This document shows, one piece after another, positions 44,818 through 55,132 of a stretch of 64,000 bases of DNA. The notes under the pieces were generated by a model that saw only the letters and a program-made list of their open reading frames with translations, was not told the origin of the DNA and searched no databases. Positions within the stretch are counted from its first letter, which is position 1. Each line of letters opens with the position of its first letter. The position numbers and the translations under genes were made by a program. The DNA is from Lophium mytilinum (lineage: Eukaryota > Ascomycota > Dothideomycetes > Mytilinidiales > Mytilinidiaceae), in the NCBI GenBank assembly GCA_010093605.1, contig MU004186.1:1592616-1656615 (forward strand), written 5' to 3'.

Positions 44818-45848
44818 GGAAGATCGAAGATATCATATGAAAGTGAATGCGGATCCTGGTACCATGGAAGGACAGCCTCCGGTCACCGAATCAGGCCCCA
44901 AGTATTATCCCCCTAGCGGAACACATGTATTGCATTCCCACACAGAAAACTAAGAAATACATGTAAAAGTTTCCTTGAAGGCTCATCTTGGACACGGAGA
45001 GGCCAATCGCGCTCGGGACAACAAATGAAACAATCTAGGAGAGAAAGTCATACAAAGGCCCTCCCGGGTGCTGAGCAAGAGCGTTGGTAGGTAGATACGC
45101 ATCTGGAATGAAGATATCGCTAGAACTCTGCTGGCCTTCTTATTCTTCCCCTGTATCCACCGAGACGGGCGACACTGAAAATATTTCAGAACGGGTAGTA
45201 GGCTGGACGGTGATTAGGGAATGCTCGGGAAAGACAGCGAGGAGGCGAAAAAAGGTTCACGCCTGAATTTTTGTAAGGGGCTGTAGCCTCTCAGGCAGTG
45301 GCAAGTGGGGTCAAGACCAACTTTTCGACCAGTCAATTTGTAGGTCGTCTACAAGCGTTCAATGATGACTGTCTAATTCAGGCCCTCTTGAACTCTGCAT
45401 CACCCGCAAATGTTTAAGAGGCCCTGAAACCACTCAGACAGCGGCGAGTGAACGTCAAAGCCATTTATTGCACCCATCAGATTCGAGGCCTAGAACGTGA
45501 TTTGTCTCTTCCAGGCCCCAGATCTCTACACGCACGGCCGCGGTTTCTGTAACGGGTGACGGTTGAGATTATTCCGGCGAATGTGCTGCGTAGGCGAGAG
45601 GCTATTAATACGACGGCGTATGCCACTGCTTGGGGTGGTAACAAGGTATTTTCAGAAAATTGAACAAGATGGAAACTCTTCACTTTGGGCCATCCGATAT
45701 CTTGTTGAGGTACTTCAAGCAGTGACAGACAGGTGTGCGTAAGACGGAGTGGTTGAGAGGGTGCCGCTTATTCCATGCCCAGCGTACTCCTCCCGCGCCC
45801 CGCCCCCCCCTCTTCCCCCACATATCCCTCCCCCACCTCCTCATTCTT
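44818..45848. other. Gene-poor region with element arms
   Basis: About 1 kb. Isolated arm-like pieces occur near 45285 (gcctctcaggcagtggcaag) and 45420 (ccactcagacagcggcgagt), and a fuller P copy at 45612-45790. Short open frames have no support. Confidence 0.5.
45612..45790. repeat. Palindromic element, type P copy 6
   Basis: Left arm tatgccactgcttggggtgg, right arm gaggtacttcaagcagtgac followed by agacaggtgtgcgtaagacg and an outer end gagggtgccgcttattccat. Internal agatggaaactcttcacttt parallels the other P copies. Its right end abuts the carboxylesterase relic. Confidence 0.65.
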
Positions 45849-46300
45849 GGATCTGCCGTTCGGCATCACTTCGAAAGTGTAAAAGTACACGTCAATGTTG
45901 TTCTTTACCCAGGTTTGGCAAGTCAGACCGTGTCCCCAAGGTATGCCTGAAAGCTGGCCCGAATATAATCCTTCATGGCTCGCATAACGGACTGAATGCC
46001 GGGGATCTCTCGAAAACTGTAGAAGCCGTAGATCTGGATAACGTCCGTGACGTAGAAGGGAACAGGAAGCTGTCGGTAAAAGTTGCGAAGTTTCTCGAAC
46101 CAATACAACTCATTCAAGGAGAGTTGGTAGGCGATCCATAGCTCATCGTGTTCGTTGTTGATGGCCATATTGAGTATAGGCTCGGTGAACGTCGAGTTGA
46201 AGGCGGTCTCGTTGAGAAGAGCTGCCCCTTCCTCTGCGTTTGCGCCTGCGATGTTCGGGACCTTGACGAACGAGCCGTTGGCGAGCTGCTCACTGAGGAG
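45849..46300 (-). pseudogene. Carboxylesterase relic, C-terminal half
   Basis: On the minus strand the frame reads SEQLANGSFVKVPNIAGANAEEG and continues to SFQAYLGDTV, parallel to residues about 330-440 of the intact enzyme at 18423-20350. A frameshift follows, after which GLTCQTW and YTFEVMPNGRSK resume the match. Homology stops exactly after NGRSK, before the catalytic histidine segment, and the upstream half with the serine is absent. It is more divergent from the intact gene than a recent duplicate would be, so it derives from another paralogue. Confidence 0.7.
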
Positions 46301-47783
46301 AAGGATGACGAATATGATGATGTTGAAAAGAGAGAGGTCTGGTGGAAGGTGAGACTATGGACAAGAGGTACTGTGCGCTTGCCGTAGCCCTCACCGCTCC
46401 TCTTTGAAAATCCTTCTGATCCTGCCCAGGCTATACGGCGGCAGCGGCGGGAAGAGCGTGGGAGGAAGGGGACGGTAAGGGTTGAGATCACGCCGGCGCA
46501 GAGGTCCTACGATGCCTCAATAGCTTTTGTACATTAATTTGCTACTGCTTGAAGTGTCCCCATAGGATGAGAAGAGTCTAGATGTAATGGAACGTTTGTT
46601 ATAGTGGAATTCAAGTTACCGTTTGACGGATGGGCTACCCCTAACAGCATTTTCTAGTAGTCAAAAGTAACACCAAGAGAATATGGCACCCACGCGCCTA
46701 AACTTCCCAGTCAGCAAGATAGACGTCTCCTCAAAGAACCTAGGGAATATGGGAAATAGAGACATTGGGTTCTCTTTCATTTTGTCTATTGAGAGTCACG
46801 TGACAGAGAGAGACAAGTGTTACTACTCGCCCCTAGCTCTGCGACTTACAAGCCAAACATAAGAAAGATAAAAGGGGCACCTTAAGAAAGAGGTCAGGAT
46901 AGTATAAAAGTATTAAGCATTGTGTGCTGCTATTCTCTGTTGTTGTATGCCTCAAGCCTGAGGCACGGTAAGAAGGACTCGATACTAGCTCTCCTCACAC
47001 CCCACCAACTCTCGTAAAACTGTTGGAAATACCTACTGACTTAGACCACCCAACGGAGACACGTAGGTTCAGTAGTCCCGGCGAGAAGGAGATGAACACA
47101 TCCAGAGAAGCCTTCCCCTGAATCAAATGGCTCCGCGATTGCCCGAACGAGCGAGCCGAGGGTTTTGCAATCCCGGACAAGCTTTTCATCACTAAAGATG
47201 ATGCCCTCTATCGTCTTCATCAAAGGCCTTCAATTGCGCGTCGTGCTTCGGCGAGTAGCGGCGGTCAAGAGCGTGGAGGTTCTGTAGTGTCAGCTGAGCG
47301 GGATTTGATTCCCAAAAGACGCGCAGAGAAGACCCGCTAGTGCACGTGAAAGCAGGTTAGGGCGGCGCGGGAGAGGCTGAGAAGCTGGGCCAGTGGTTAG
47401 AAAAGTGTGGGGAGATCAGGCCTCGCCCCGGTTGGACGGCGGTGCTGCGGATGCACTGCTGAGGGTCGCATGTCCCCCAAGCCAAGCTTCAAAAACAACA
47501 TCTCCAATCTCTCCCCAAATGCGCCGTGAATGACCTCTGTTTATCTGCTGTATCAGAATCTGCGCCGCATACCCTCATATATTGTCTATCCAGCCCTTCT
47601 CGAGCGCAGTCCCTTTCGCTTTCCAGCCCATAACCTCGGTATAGCGGAGAGCAGTTAGCGTCATCGCGGGGCGGAAGCCCTTCGGCGAGAGCTCCAGCCA
47701 TAGCATCCTTCAACGCACGAGACTCGAAATTGTTGGCGCCAGACGCAGAAACCAGGCCCGCGAGGCCTTGAATACCACCAAAT
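46301..47783. other. Gene-poor region upstream of pyruvate dehydrogenase kinase
   Basis: Holds type D copy 2 (46541-46658). Minus-strand frames at 47041-47223 and 47489-47950 are open but I could not connect them to a family. The kinase promoter should lie in the last few hundred bases. Confidence 0.4.
46541..46658. repeat. Palindromic element, type D copy 2
   Basis: Left arm tgctactgcttgaagtgtcc, then ccataggatgagaag, right part ggaattcaagttacc, then the tail gggctacccctaacagcatt. Order and spacing match copies at 16142 and 51709. Confidence 0.6.
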
Positions 47784-49395
47784 ATGTCGTGGAAGAAGTC
47801 ACAGAAGCTGATGGACACCATCTCGGTGCGCCTTGAACCCTTCATCGAGTCACACAGGGATGCTAACCTCGATGCAGCACTACAGCAACTTCCCGGCGAC
47901 GGGTATGTGGATTTGCAAATGGATAGAGAGGGCGTCTTCTGACATGGCATGCAGGTGTTTCTCTACGGCAGATGGTCCAATTCGGCGAGAAGCCTTCCAC
48001 AGGAACCCTTTTCCGCGCTTCACAGTTCCTTTCCGAGGAGCTTCCCATACGGCTTGCACACCGCGTGCAGGAGCTCACCGAGCTTCCCGATGGTCTCAAC
48101 GAGATGCCCTCCATTGGGAGAGTGCGAGATTGGTATGCGCAATCGTTTGAGGTGCGTAGAATCTCCTAGTGTTCACCCTCTATCCCGAGCATGACTCACA
48201 TTGTTCAAAGGAATTAACCACATTACCTCGGCCCACACTATCGGCGGAAGTTAAGGAACGTCTACTAAAACCCGTGCGGCGGAATGGCAAAGACTCCAAG
48301 ATTCTTAGCCAGGCGACGCAGAACCCGAGCGTACAAAAGGGACAATACAAATCAGCACCCGACAGGAATGGCAATGGCAACGGCAATGGGTTCGACAAAA
48401 GGATAACATCAAGCAAAAGATACTACGCTGCGGCCGACGATGGCCAAGAATGGCCCCCGGAATTGCATCAATACAACATAAAGTTCGCCGAAGCTTTGGA
48501 GCGCATCAAGCGGCGGCACGACAGCGTCGTCACAACTGTTGGTATGTTACCACCTCGTGTGAAACTTGTACCGGAAGTAACTAAACCCACTCTTTGTGCA
48601 CAGCTCAGGGTATCCTCGAATACAAACGCAAGCGGCAACGAATGCAAATCGATCACAATATCCAGGCCTTCCTCGACCGTTTCTACATGTCCCGTATCGG
48701 TATCCGAATGCTCATCGGACAACACATTGCCCTCACCGACCAACGGCAGCGGTCGGACCCAAGCTATGTTGGAATAATTTGCACTAAAACCAACGTACGG
48801 GATCTGGCCGAAGAAGCTATCGAGAACGCTCGCTTCGTATGCGAGGACCACTATGGCCTCTTCGACGCGCCCAAGATCCAGCTTGTGTGCAATCCCGATA
48901 TCAGCTTTATGTACGTTCCAGGCCATCTTTCGCATATGCTCTTCGAAACCTTGAAAAACTCGCTGCGCGCTGTGGTTGAGACGCACGGTCAAGACAAACA
49001 GGAGTTCCCCGTGACGAAGGTCATTGTGGCTGAAGGTCGGGAAGATATTACCATTAAAATCAGTGATGAAGGTGGTGGAATACCTAGAAGCGCGATTCCC
49101 CTCGTCTGGACGTATATGTATACCACGGTAGACCAAACCCCAAGTCTGGACCCAGATTTCAACAAGTCAGATTTCAAAGCCCCAATGGCCGGATTCGGAT
49201 ACGGTTTACCAATCTCGAGGCTTTACGCAAGGTATTTCGGAGGTGATTTGAAGTTGATTAGCATGGAAGGGTGAGTCTATGTTACCTTCCTCCCCTTGAG
49301 AGCCCAACGCTAATCCGCCTTTCGTGCATAGATACGGCACCGACGTCTATCTCCACCTCAATCGTCTCTCATCCTCCTCAGAGCCTCTCCAGTGA
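47784..49395 (+). CDS. Pyruvate dehydrogenase kinase, mitochondrial
   Basis: Six exons (47784-47825, 47878-47902, 47955-48151, 48211-48541, 48604-49270, 49332-49395) give 441 residues with all phases consistent. The kinase phosphorylates serines of PDH E1 alpha and switches the complex off. The start MSWKKSQKLMDTIS and exon 2 of 25 nt (HYSNFPATG) are easily missed, but together with VSLRQMVQFGEKPS they rebuild the expected family N-terminus. The GHKL ATP site shows the N box in MLFETLKNSLRAVVE (about 320), the G1 box DEGGGIPRS (about 360) and the G2 region GFGYGLPISRLYARYFGGD (about 400). A Gly/Asn repeat with basic residues (about 140-160) is an insertion. Fungi have two such kinases; which one this is I cannot tell. 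A cleavable presequence is not obvious. Confidence 0.93.
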
Positions 49396-50021
49396 CAATC
49401 ACCAGTCATGAGGGGCGCAGTAGGAGACGGCCTATCCCAGCCCCAAGGATTGACGTCGAACGGTAGCATTTCCAGCTCACAACAATACTCGGCCGTATCC
49501 ATGGCCAGCCGCGCCATGCGGCTTAAACTAAGCGGCAAACTGTCGAGAGAGATCAGTGAGAGGAGACAGGTGGGCGATGCTGAGAGCATGGTTAACGAAG
49601 GCGGGTGGTGGAGAGACTTCGGCATGGAAGAGGGGATGTAACCGCAATATCTTTGATGTAAGAATTGGAGTTCTTGAGGCGCAACGTTCTGCCAAGAGGC
49701 AGTTGGTTCGATTCTTTGTATGTACGTATCGGATTGGACGACTTCAGCTGGCTTGGTGGGCGGTTTGGCAGTGTGCTTTGGCGAAAGGTGGGCGACGCAG
49801 CCTTGTTTCATGTGGAGAGAAAAACATGCCAAAAGGCTTGGTTAAAGGCTCCAAGAGACGGCGAAATGGGTCCTCTGAGAATATAAAGAAAATACCGTAT
49901 ATTCATAAATGTATGCTGGGTATAATGCTATAACTCCCTGACACCATGTCTACCAACCCGTCTGCGAATGCTAACTTTGCACAAACACACCCCAACGCTT
50001 TACCCCCTTAAATACCACTAC
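49396..50021. other. Convergent intergenic region
   Basis: The kinase and the small minus-strand gene point towards each other here. Overlapping frames on both strands (49408-49641 +, 49347-49832 -) have no recognisable domain and probably lie in the 3' untranslated part of the kinase gene. Confidence 0.45.
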
Positions 50022-50733
50022 TCATGCCGCAGCACTCCCCCCCTGCCCACTCCCACCCCCTCCACCACCACTCCTCCGCTTCCCATCCTTCCGCTTCTGC
50101 TCCACCTTCCCGCGCCCGCCCTTCGACCGCGGCGACGACACCTTCCTCGGCGTCCCTCCCCTCGAGCTCCCACCACTCCCACCCACCGCCCCAGCCCCAC
50201 TACACTGCTGCTCCGCCGTCCTCGACGCAAGCGGACTCGCCGGCGCCGCCAATGGCGCATTCCCCGCCCGCGCCCGCTCCTGCTTCTCCTCCCACCTCCG
50301 CTCACACTCGTCGCTGTCGTTATCCCAGTCGTCCGCCCAGGCCACGTCGTCGGAGTCCTCGGCGGACGCGAAGCCGGCGAGGATTTTCTCGAAGTGGAGG
50401 CGGGTTTGGGGGACGCTCTGTGCATGCGTTAGTAACAGGTGCGTTTTAGATGACCAGTGGGTGACGGGTGTGAAATGCGTGCTGGGGCTCGCGTACCTCG
50501 TTCCGCGACGCCGCGTACCAGATCAGCATCTCGTTGCTCTCGAGATACATCGCGGCTTGTCGGCGGCGCTCACGCGATTCGAAGGTCTCGTCGCGCCAGA
50601 GCTCGGTGGCTTGGGCGTCGGCGGGGGAGGTGGTGGACGGGTTGGAGAGGGTGTGGGAGGGGCGGTTGCGGGCTTGGCGGTCTTGTTGGAGGGGGGTGTA
50701 GGCTGGGGCGAGGAAGTGGGGTTTTGGAGGCAT
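50022..50733 (-). CDS. Unknown conserved-looking protein, acidic centre and Gly/Lys-rich tail
   Basis: Two exons (50733-50497, 50417-50022) with a 79-nt intron give 210 residues from ATG 50733 (MPPKPHFLAPAYTP). The centre (RDETFESRERRRQAAMYLES, then NEMLIWYAASRN and RLHFEKILAGF) looks folded and helical. It is followed by an acidic stretch (SAEDSDDVAWADDWDNDSDE) and a disordered Gly/Ser/Lys-rich tail. I do not recognise the family. The acidic-then-basic tail hints at a nucleic acid or chromatin partner, but that is a guess. Its sense strand is C-rich in exon 1 and G-rich in exon 2, like the genes at 505 and 6595. Confidence 0.68.
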
Positions 50734-51235
50734 GGTCAAGCGTTAGAGGGTTTGGGAGATGGATGGAGGGGTGGAAAGAGGTGGGGGACGTGGGAAGGAG
50801 AGATATGGAGTTGGAGGAGATGAAGAAAGGGATGGGAGGGCAGGAATAGCACTGTCGAGCAGATCGGAAGCAGGCGAGGTGAGATGTGAGCTGTCACATT
50901 GTAAGGTGGGCTTTGTGAAGCTTGAGGGAGGTTTTGGTGCACGTGTGACGAAATGGCGGGTGAGGTTCCGCTATGGGCTTGGCATCAGGGGGTGGGACGA
51001 TCTAGTTCCGCTCCCCTTGTTGCCGGGTTCATGAACCTTTGGAATGCCAACTAGAATCACCACGCACGGATTTCATTGACTACCGTAGGTGCATATCGAA
51101 TCGTATGTATTGATGACGTAGTCTGTGTAGAGGATAACATAAATTATGCTCCGCCACTTTGGCGATCCAGCCTTTGATTCAGGCTCTCAACTTCTTCTTC
51201 TCTTGTAATTTCACGTTCATGGACATTTGATCAGG
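50734..51235. other. Divergent intergenic region
   Basis: Promoter region for the unknown minus-strand gene and the HET-type gene. The + strand is G-rich up to about 51000 and then AT-richer. Overlapping short frames without support. Confidence 0.4.
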
Positions 51236-53580
51236 ATGTCAAGTTCAATGGCAACGTCACCATGTGTTCTGTGCAACAATTTCCCGCCGCCAACAAGTTG
51301 GATCGATATCCTAATGCTCAAGTTCACGCCTCGAGCGCTCGTGGACGCGGTCAAGGCAGGCTGTCCGATGTGCAAATTGGTTCTCGATGGCCTTGTACAT
51401 TTCAAGCCCAAGTTCGGCCCTATAGCTGACCTGGAGGAACTTCGCCTTGAAAACTATAACCATACCTTTGAGATTTCTGGCTATTCGAAAAACGAGGTGC
51501 TTAAGATGCGATTTGCTTTTTTCACTACGCCTGCGGACAACACACTGGATGATCTGCAGCCCTTGCCGCTTTCGCTAGGTACGTTGATTTATGCGATAGT
51601 CTCTTTCCAGGTCACTCGTACCGCCTCTTACTTTCAGCCGAGCGAAGTCAGTTTCGTTCCAGTCGCTTGTATTACAGTGACAGATCATAAGTCTGTGCGG
51701 GCTCCATTGGCACTGCTTGGGGTACCCCAATAGGATACTAAGAACCCGAGGGCGATGCCATATTTCAAGCAGTGCAGATTCGACTGCCTCTTGATGAACT
51801 CCCTACTTAGTCGCCAAGCTACCCCTAACGGCGATGTCGAGTATTGAACTAGGGAATAATAAGTTAGTGTACTCAGGCTTATGATCTTGTACCGCGGGAC
51901 TGTCTGCACACTAGCATGAGAAAGTCCTACTTCTTATGGACTCCTAGGTTGTTAACAATGTTGTATAGAGCCACTGTATAGTCGTTTAGTATCTCAGCCA
52001 ACGATCTCTGGGGATACGGCATCCGAATCTGCATTCGAATGGGCTTCTCGCACTCTACGAAATTGCATCAACAGTCATAAGAAGTGCAAGCTAGACCGCA
52101 ATACGAAGCTTCCCACCCGTGTTCTTGACGTAGGGGCTTCCCAACAAAGTTCATTGGAGAACGCTATAGAGGTAAAACTTGTTCAGTCATCTGGATTCTC
52201 TGCGCAATACGCCTGTCTCAGTCATTGTTGGGGAACGTCGAAACAGATCACAACAACCAGCAAAAACATGGATGCACACATGAAAGGGATCGCATGGGAG
52301 TCTCTCCCCAAGACTTTCCACGACGCAATAGTATTCACGAGGAGATTACGTCTACGATACTTGTGGATTGATTCCCTCTGCATTATTCAAGACGACAAGA
52401 ATGATTGGGCAAAAGAATCTGCCCAGATGGCTGCAATCTATCAGAACTCATATATCACTCTTGTGGCTACCAAGTCTGGAAATGGCAGTGGGGGCTGCTT
52501 TTCTTCGGCAACGCCCATGGATCAAGATCACCCTTTGACACCGCCTTTTGTTGAGAGCATCGCTGGGGAAGAGAAGTCGATCACGCGAAGCCGCATCTTC
52601 GTTCGCGAACAATTAGTTCATTTCAACGACATCAATACGACCGAGCACCCTCTAATCAGTCGGGGATGGGTATATCAAGAAAGACTCCTCGCGCCGAGGG
52701 TTCTCCATTTTTGCGCAAAAGAGTTGGTCTGGGAATGTCAAGAAGGGGTCGACTGTGAGTGCAACAATTACGACTCGGCACCTATGAAGGAGCTGGAGAA
52801 ATTCAAAGTTGCAGAGATGCTGGAAGATTGGGCTTTACCGAAACGACGACATCAGACTAGGAGACCTGTCACTCTTCTTTGGCATCAAATGGTACAGCGA
52901 TACTCCCGCCTTGCCCTGACAAAGCGAAGTGATAAGCTGCCTGCGATTGCGGGCCTAGCTCGAGAGATTGGACGTTGCAAACCGGGAAAATACCTTGCTG
53001 GTCTATGGGAGGACTCGCTTTACGATGACCTGCTGTGGGAAGCGGATGATAAGTGTGCCGAAAGGTTAGGCAGTTATCGAGCTCCATCCTGGTCATGGGC
53101 TTCGGTCAACGGAAGTGTACGTTTCTCCCTTCCTGGAGAAGGCACAATCTCAGACGGCTTTCTGGTGCTTGGTGCTATTTGTACCCCAATTAGAGAGGGA
53201 GATGACTATGGAGAACTCAGAGAAGCGCATCTCGACATTAAGGCTCAACTCACCCCTGCAAAGATTGTATATGGACCGAAGCTAGCTCTCCACGACGATA
53301 CGACTACTGTAGGCCATCAAGGAGAGCATACCTTCCTGGACTTCGATGGTGTATCGCTAAGGTCGTTGGAGACCGACTACTGCTTGATGCGAAAGGGCAC
53401 GGACACGTCCCCAACGGGGAAGTAGTCTACTGTTTTGGGCAATTCGATAGAGACGCTGACGGAATTGCGTCACTGGTAGTTCGCCGACTCTCTTGCGGAG
53501 AGAAGTACGAGCGTATTGGCTTGGTTTGGGGGGGCTTGAACCCGACAGAAAGGCCAGCCGAAAGGTTTCTTCTAGTGTGA
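51236..53580 (+). pseudogene. HET-domain (heterokaryon incompatibility-type) gene, disrupted
   Basis: The N-terminal part (51236 to about 51700, MSSSMATSPCVLCNNFPPPT, with AVKAGCPMCKLVLDGL) runs into a type D element at 51709-51845 and stops at 51733. Coding resumes by about 51985 (ESAFEWASRTLRNCINSHKK, PTRVLDVG) and continues through the HET domain: ACLSHCWG, then LRYLWIDSLCIIQDD, KESAQMAAIYQNSYITLVA and SRGWVYQERLLAPRVLHF. At 53423 the frame ends in TAG, but the adjacent frame carries on with EVVYCFGQFDRDADGIASLV to a stop at 53580, so one base has been lost or gained near 53415. HET proteins trigger cell death after fusion of unlike strains. Either a dead allele or, less likely, a gene that splices the element out. 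Confidence 0.72.
51709..51845. repeat. Palindromic element, type D copy 3, inside the HET gene
   Basis: Left arm ggcactgcttggggtacccc, right arm atttcaagcagtgc, then the tail agctacccctaacggcgatg. It is the best-preserved D copy; arms complement over about 10 bases. It introduces the stop at 51731-51733. Confidence 0.68.
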
Positions 53581-53816
53581 ATACATACGGTAAAAAGACT
53601 TAATCCTCGGGTTCCATCGCCCAAGCCTTATCTACCCTGCTTGGAACTTGGCATCACGCCTAGTCTTTCGAAACTCGTGGATTGTCTATAAACACACTTC
53701 CTTGCTGCATGAATTAAGCTTAATGCCTCTATCACCGTCCACTAACATATAGACCAATCCTCACTTCCCATCAGTTGAGTATTCATCAACCAGGACGACG
53801 AATCCCGATTCTATAG

Positions 53817-54235
53817 AGGGCAGGAGCGTGCCGCGTCTGCGGCCCTGACTTTCTTCTCCCGCTTTCTTTCGTTTCTTCTCTCATCAAGACACTTTCTCCA
53901 TCATCAACACTCCGTCAGCCTAGCACCCATCGTTTCCCATCAGTTGATTATCCATCAACCAATCTCTTCGTCATGCTCTTCTACTGCCGCTCTGCCGAGC
54001 GGATACTAGTGATAGTGCCACTGGTCATGTTGACAATCGGAGGGTCATTGTGGCCTGCTTTGACTTCAAAGGCGGTGAGGATAGTGTAGGCGCGGTGTTC
54101 CAGCTGAAGAGCATGATGAAGGATCGGTTAATAGAGTGAGGAGGCGTTGAGCTTGAAGGAAACGAAAGAGAGCGGGAGAAGAAAGTCAGAACCGCACACG
54201 CGGCGCGCTCCTGCCTTGTCCACCATTAATCTGAC
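53817..54235. repeat. Inverted duplication of carboxylesterase upstream sequence
   Basis: gggcaggagcgtgccgcgtc...ttcttctcccgctttctttcg on + at 53817-53885 is matched in reverse complement at 54167-54235 over about 69 bases. Both arms resemble the sequence just upstream of the intact esterase (20400-20530). The loop holds the esterase N-terminal relic, so the structure is a promoter copied head to head. Confidence 0.65.
54015..54110 (-). pseudogene. Carboxylesterase relic, signal-peptide end
   Basis: The minus strand begins MLFSWNT from ATG 54110 and, after a one-base frameshift, continues AYTILTAFEVKAGHNDPP to MTSGTI, closely parallel to the first 35 residues of the intact esterase (MLFNWNALAFTILAASRVEAG, then GHNNAP and TNGTI). 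The match ends there. It is truncated and frameshifted. Confidence 0.7.
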
Positions 54236-54549
54236 TGAAACAGAAAAAGCAGGACCGATTTTTCACCATATTGGGGGCAGGAGAATAGGGTATGCCAACT
54301 TGCAATTTTGACCTATAGGGTTTGCAGTTGGGAGGATGCTATATCGTCTGTTAGTAGATCTACGTAATGGGCACTATTGTACCTAGTTTCGTTGCATGTG
54401 GTTAGTTCGATGACGTGGATAGTGGGAGATAAGTATCTACTGTGGAATGGATCTATGCCTCTTTCAAGCTGTATATGTTGTCAGCTGAAGGGAAGACATC
54501 GAGCACTTACTTGCCCTGCCAGACACGGGGGGCATAAAACGGGGGGCAT

Positions 54550-54655
54550 AAAAAGGGTGGCAATCTATTCTGCCTGTTATATATATCTACCACTACTTGT
54601 ATAGTACTTTAGTCAACTTTTAGGGTATGCTATAGTGCTCCGCTAGCAGCAGTGG
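54550..54655. repeat. Palindromic relic, P-like
   Basis: aaaaagggtggcaatctatt followed by taccactacttgtatagtac resembles the left half of type P copy 4 (gaagaaggtggcactctatt...). The right half is not recognisable. Confidence 0.4.
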
Positions 54656-55132
54656 ATTATTCTTGATGATGTAGAGATCCGGGTGAAAGAGTAGACACAA
54701 GGTTATTGTGCTAGCTACTGGACGCTTCGCAAGGTAAATCCAAGCAGTGTTGAAATAGTGTTAGTGGTCTCACGTCCTAGTATTAACCTCGTGATGATAC
54801 ATGTGATACTAATGTCGATGTGTGCACACCTATCAGCCACTGTCTGAAGCGGCACATCGATCGTGCAGATTGTTCAAATGGGTAAGTTTAGAGCTCTGAC
54901 ACGACAGGGAGGGACTTTAGAGGCAGAAAGCCTCAAGCTTCAAGCTCCCTTAATACTGGTATAGCTAGTATGAGAAGCTCTCGTTCTAAAAGATCCTTGA
55001 ACAGCCGCTGACGCCGACTCGGGAATGGAAAAAGAAAACATATCGGATCTATAAAAACCGCCGATCCCTTTTTAAGACCATGACTTCATGCATGATTTGA
55101 AACTGAAACACCACCACCTACGCCCGCTGCGA

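Larger units (their letters stand above)
53581..55132. other. Gene-poor region with inverted duplication and relics
   Basis: Contains two near-direct repeats of cccatcagttgattatccat (53767 and 53936), an inverted duplication of carboxylesterase upstream DNA (53817-53960 and 54150-54235), the N-terminal relic of a carboxylesterase, a P-like relic near 54550-54655 and a stretch resembling 24115-24170 near 54660-54725. No intact gene. Confidence 0.55.

Noticed and set aside
47489-47950. A 153-codon minus-strand frame overlapping the start of pyruvate dehydrogenase kinase
   Set aside because: The kinase start exons at 47784-47902 are well supported on the other strand; the frame matched no family I know, although its right part reads more protein-like than most shadows.
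49347-49832. A 161-codon minus frame after the kinase stop
   Set aside because: No motif; lies in the probable 3' untranslated region and overlaps a + frame of similar quality.
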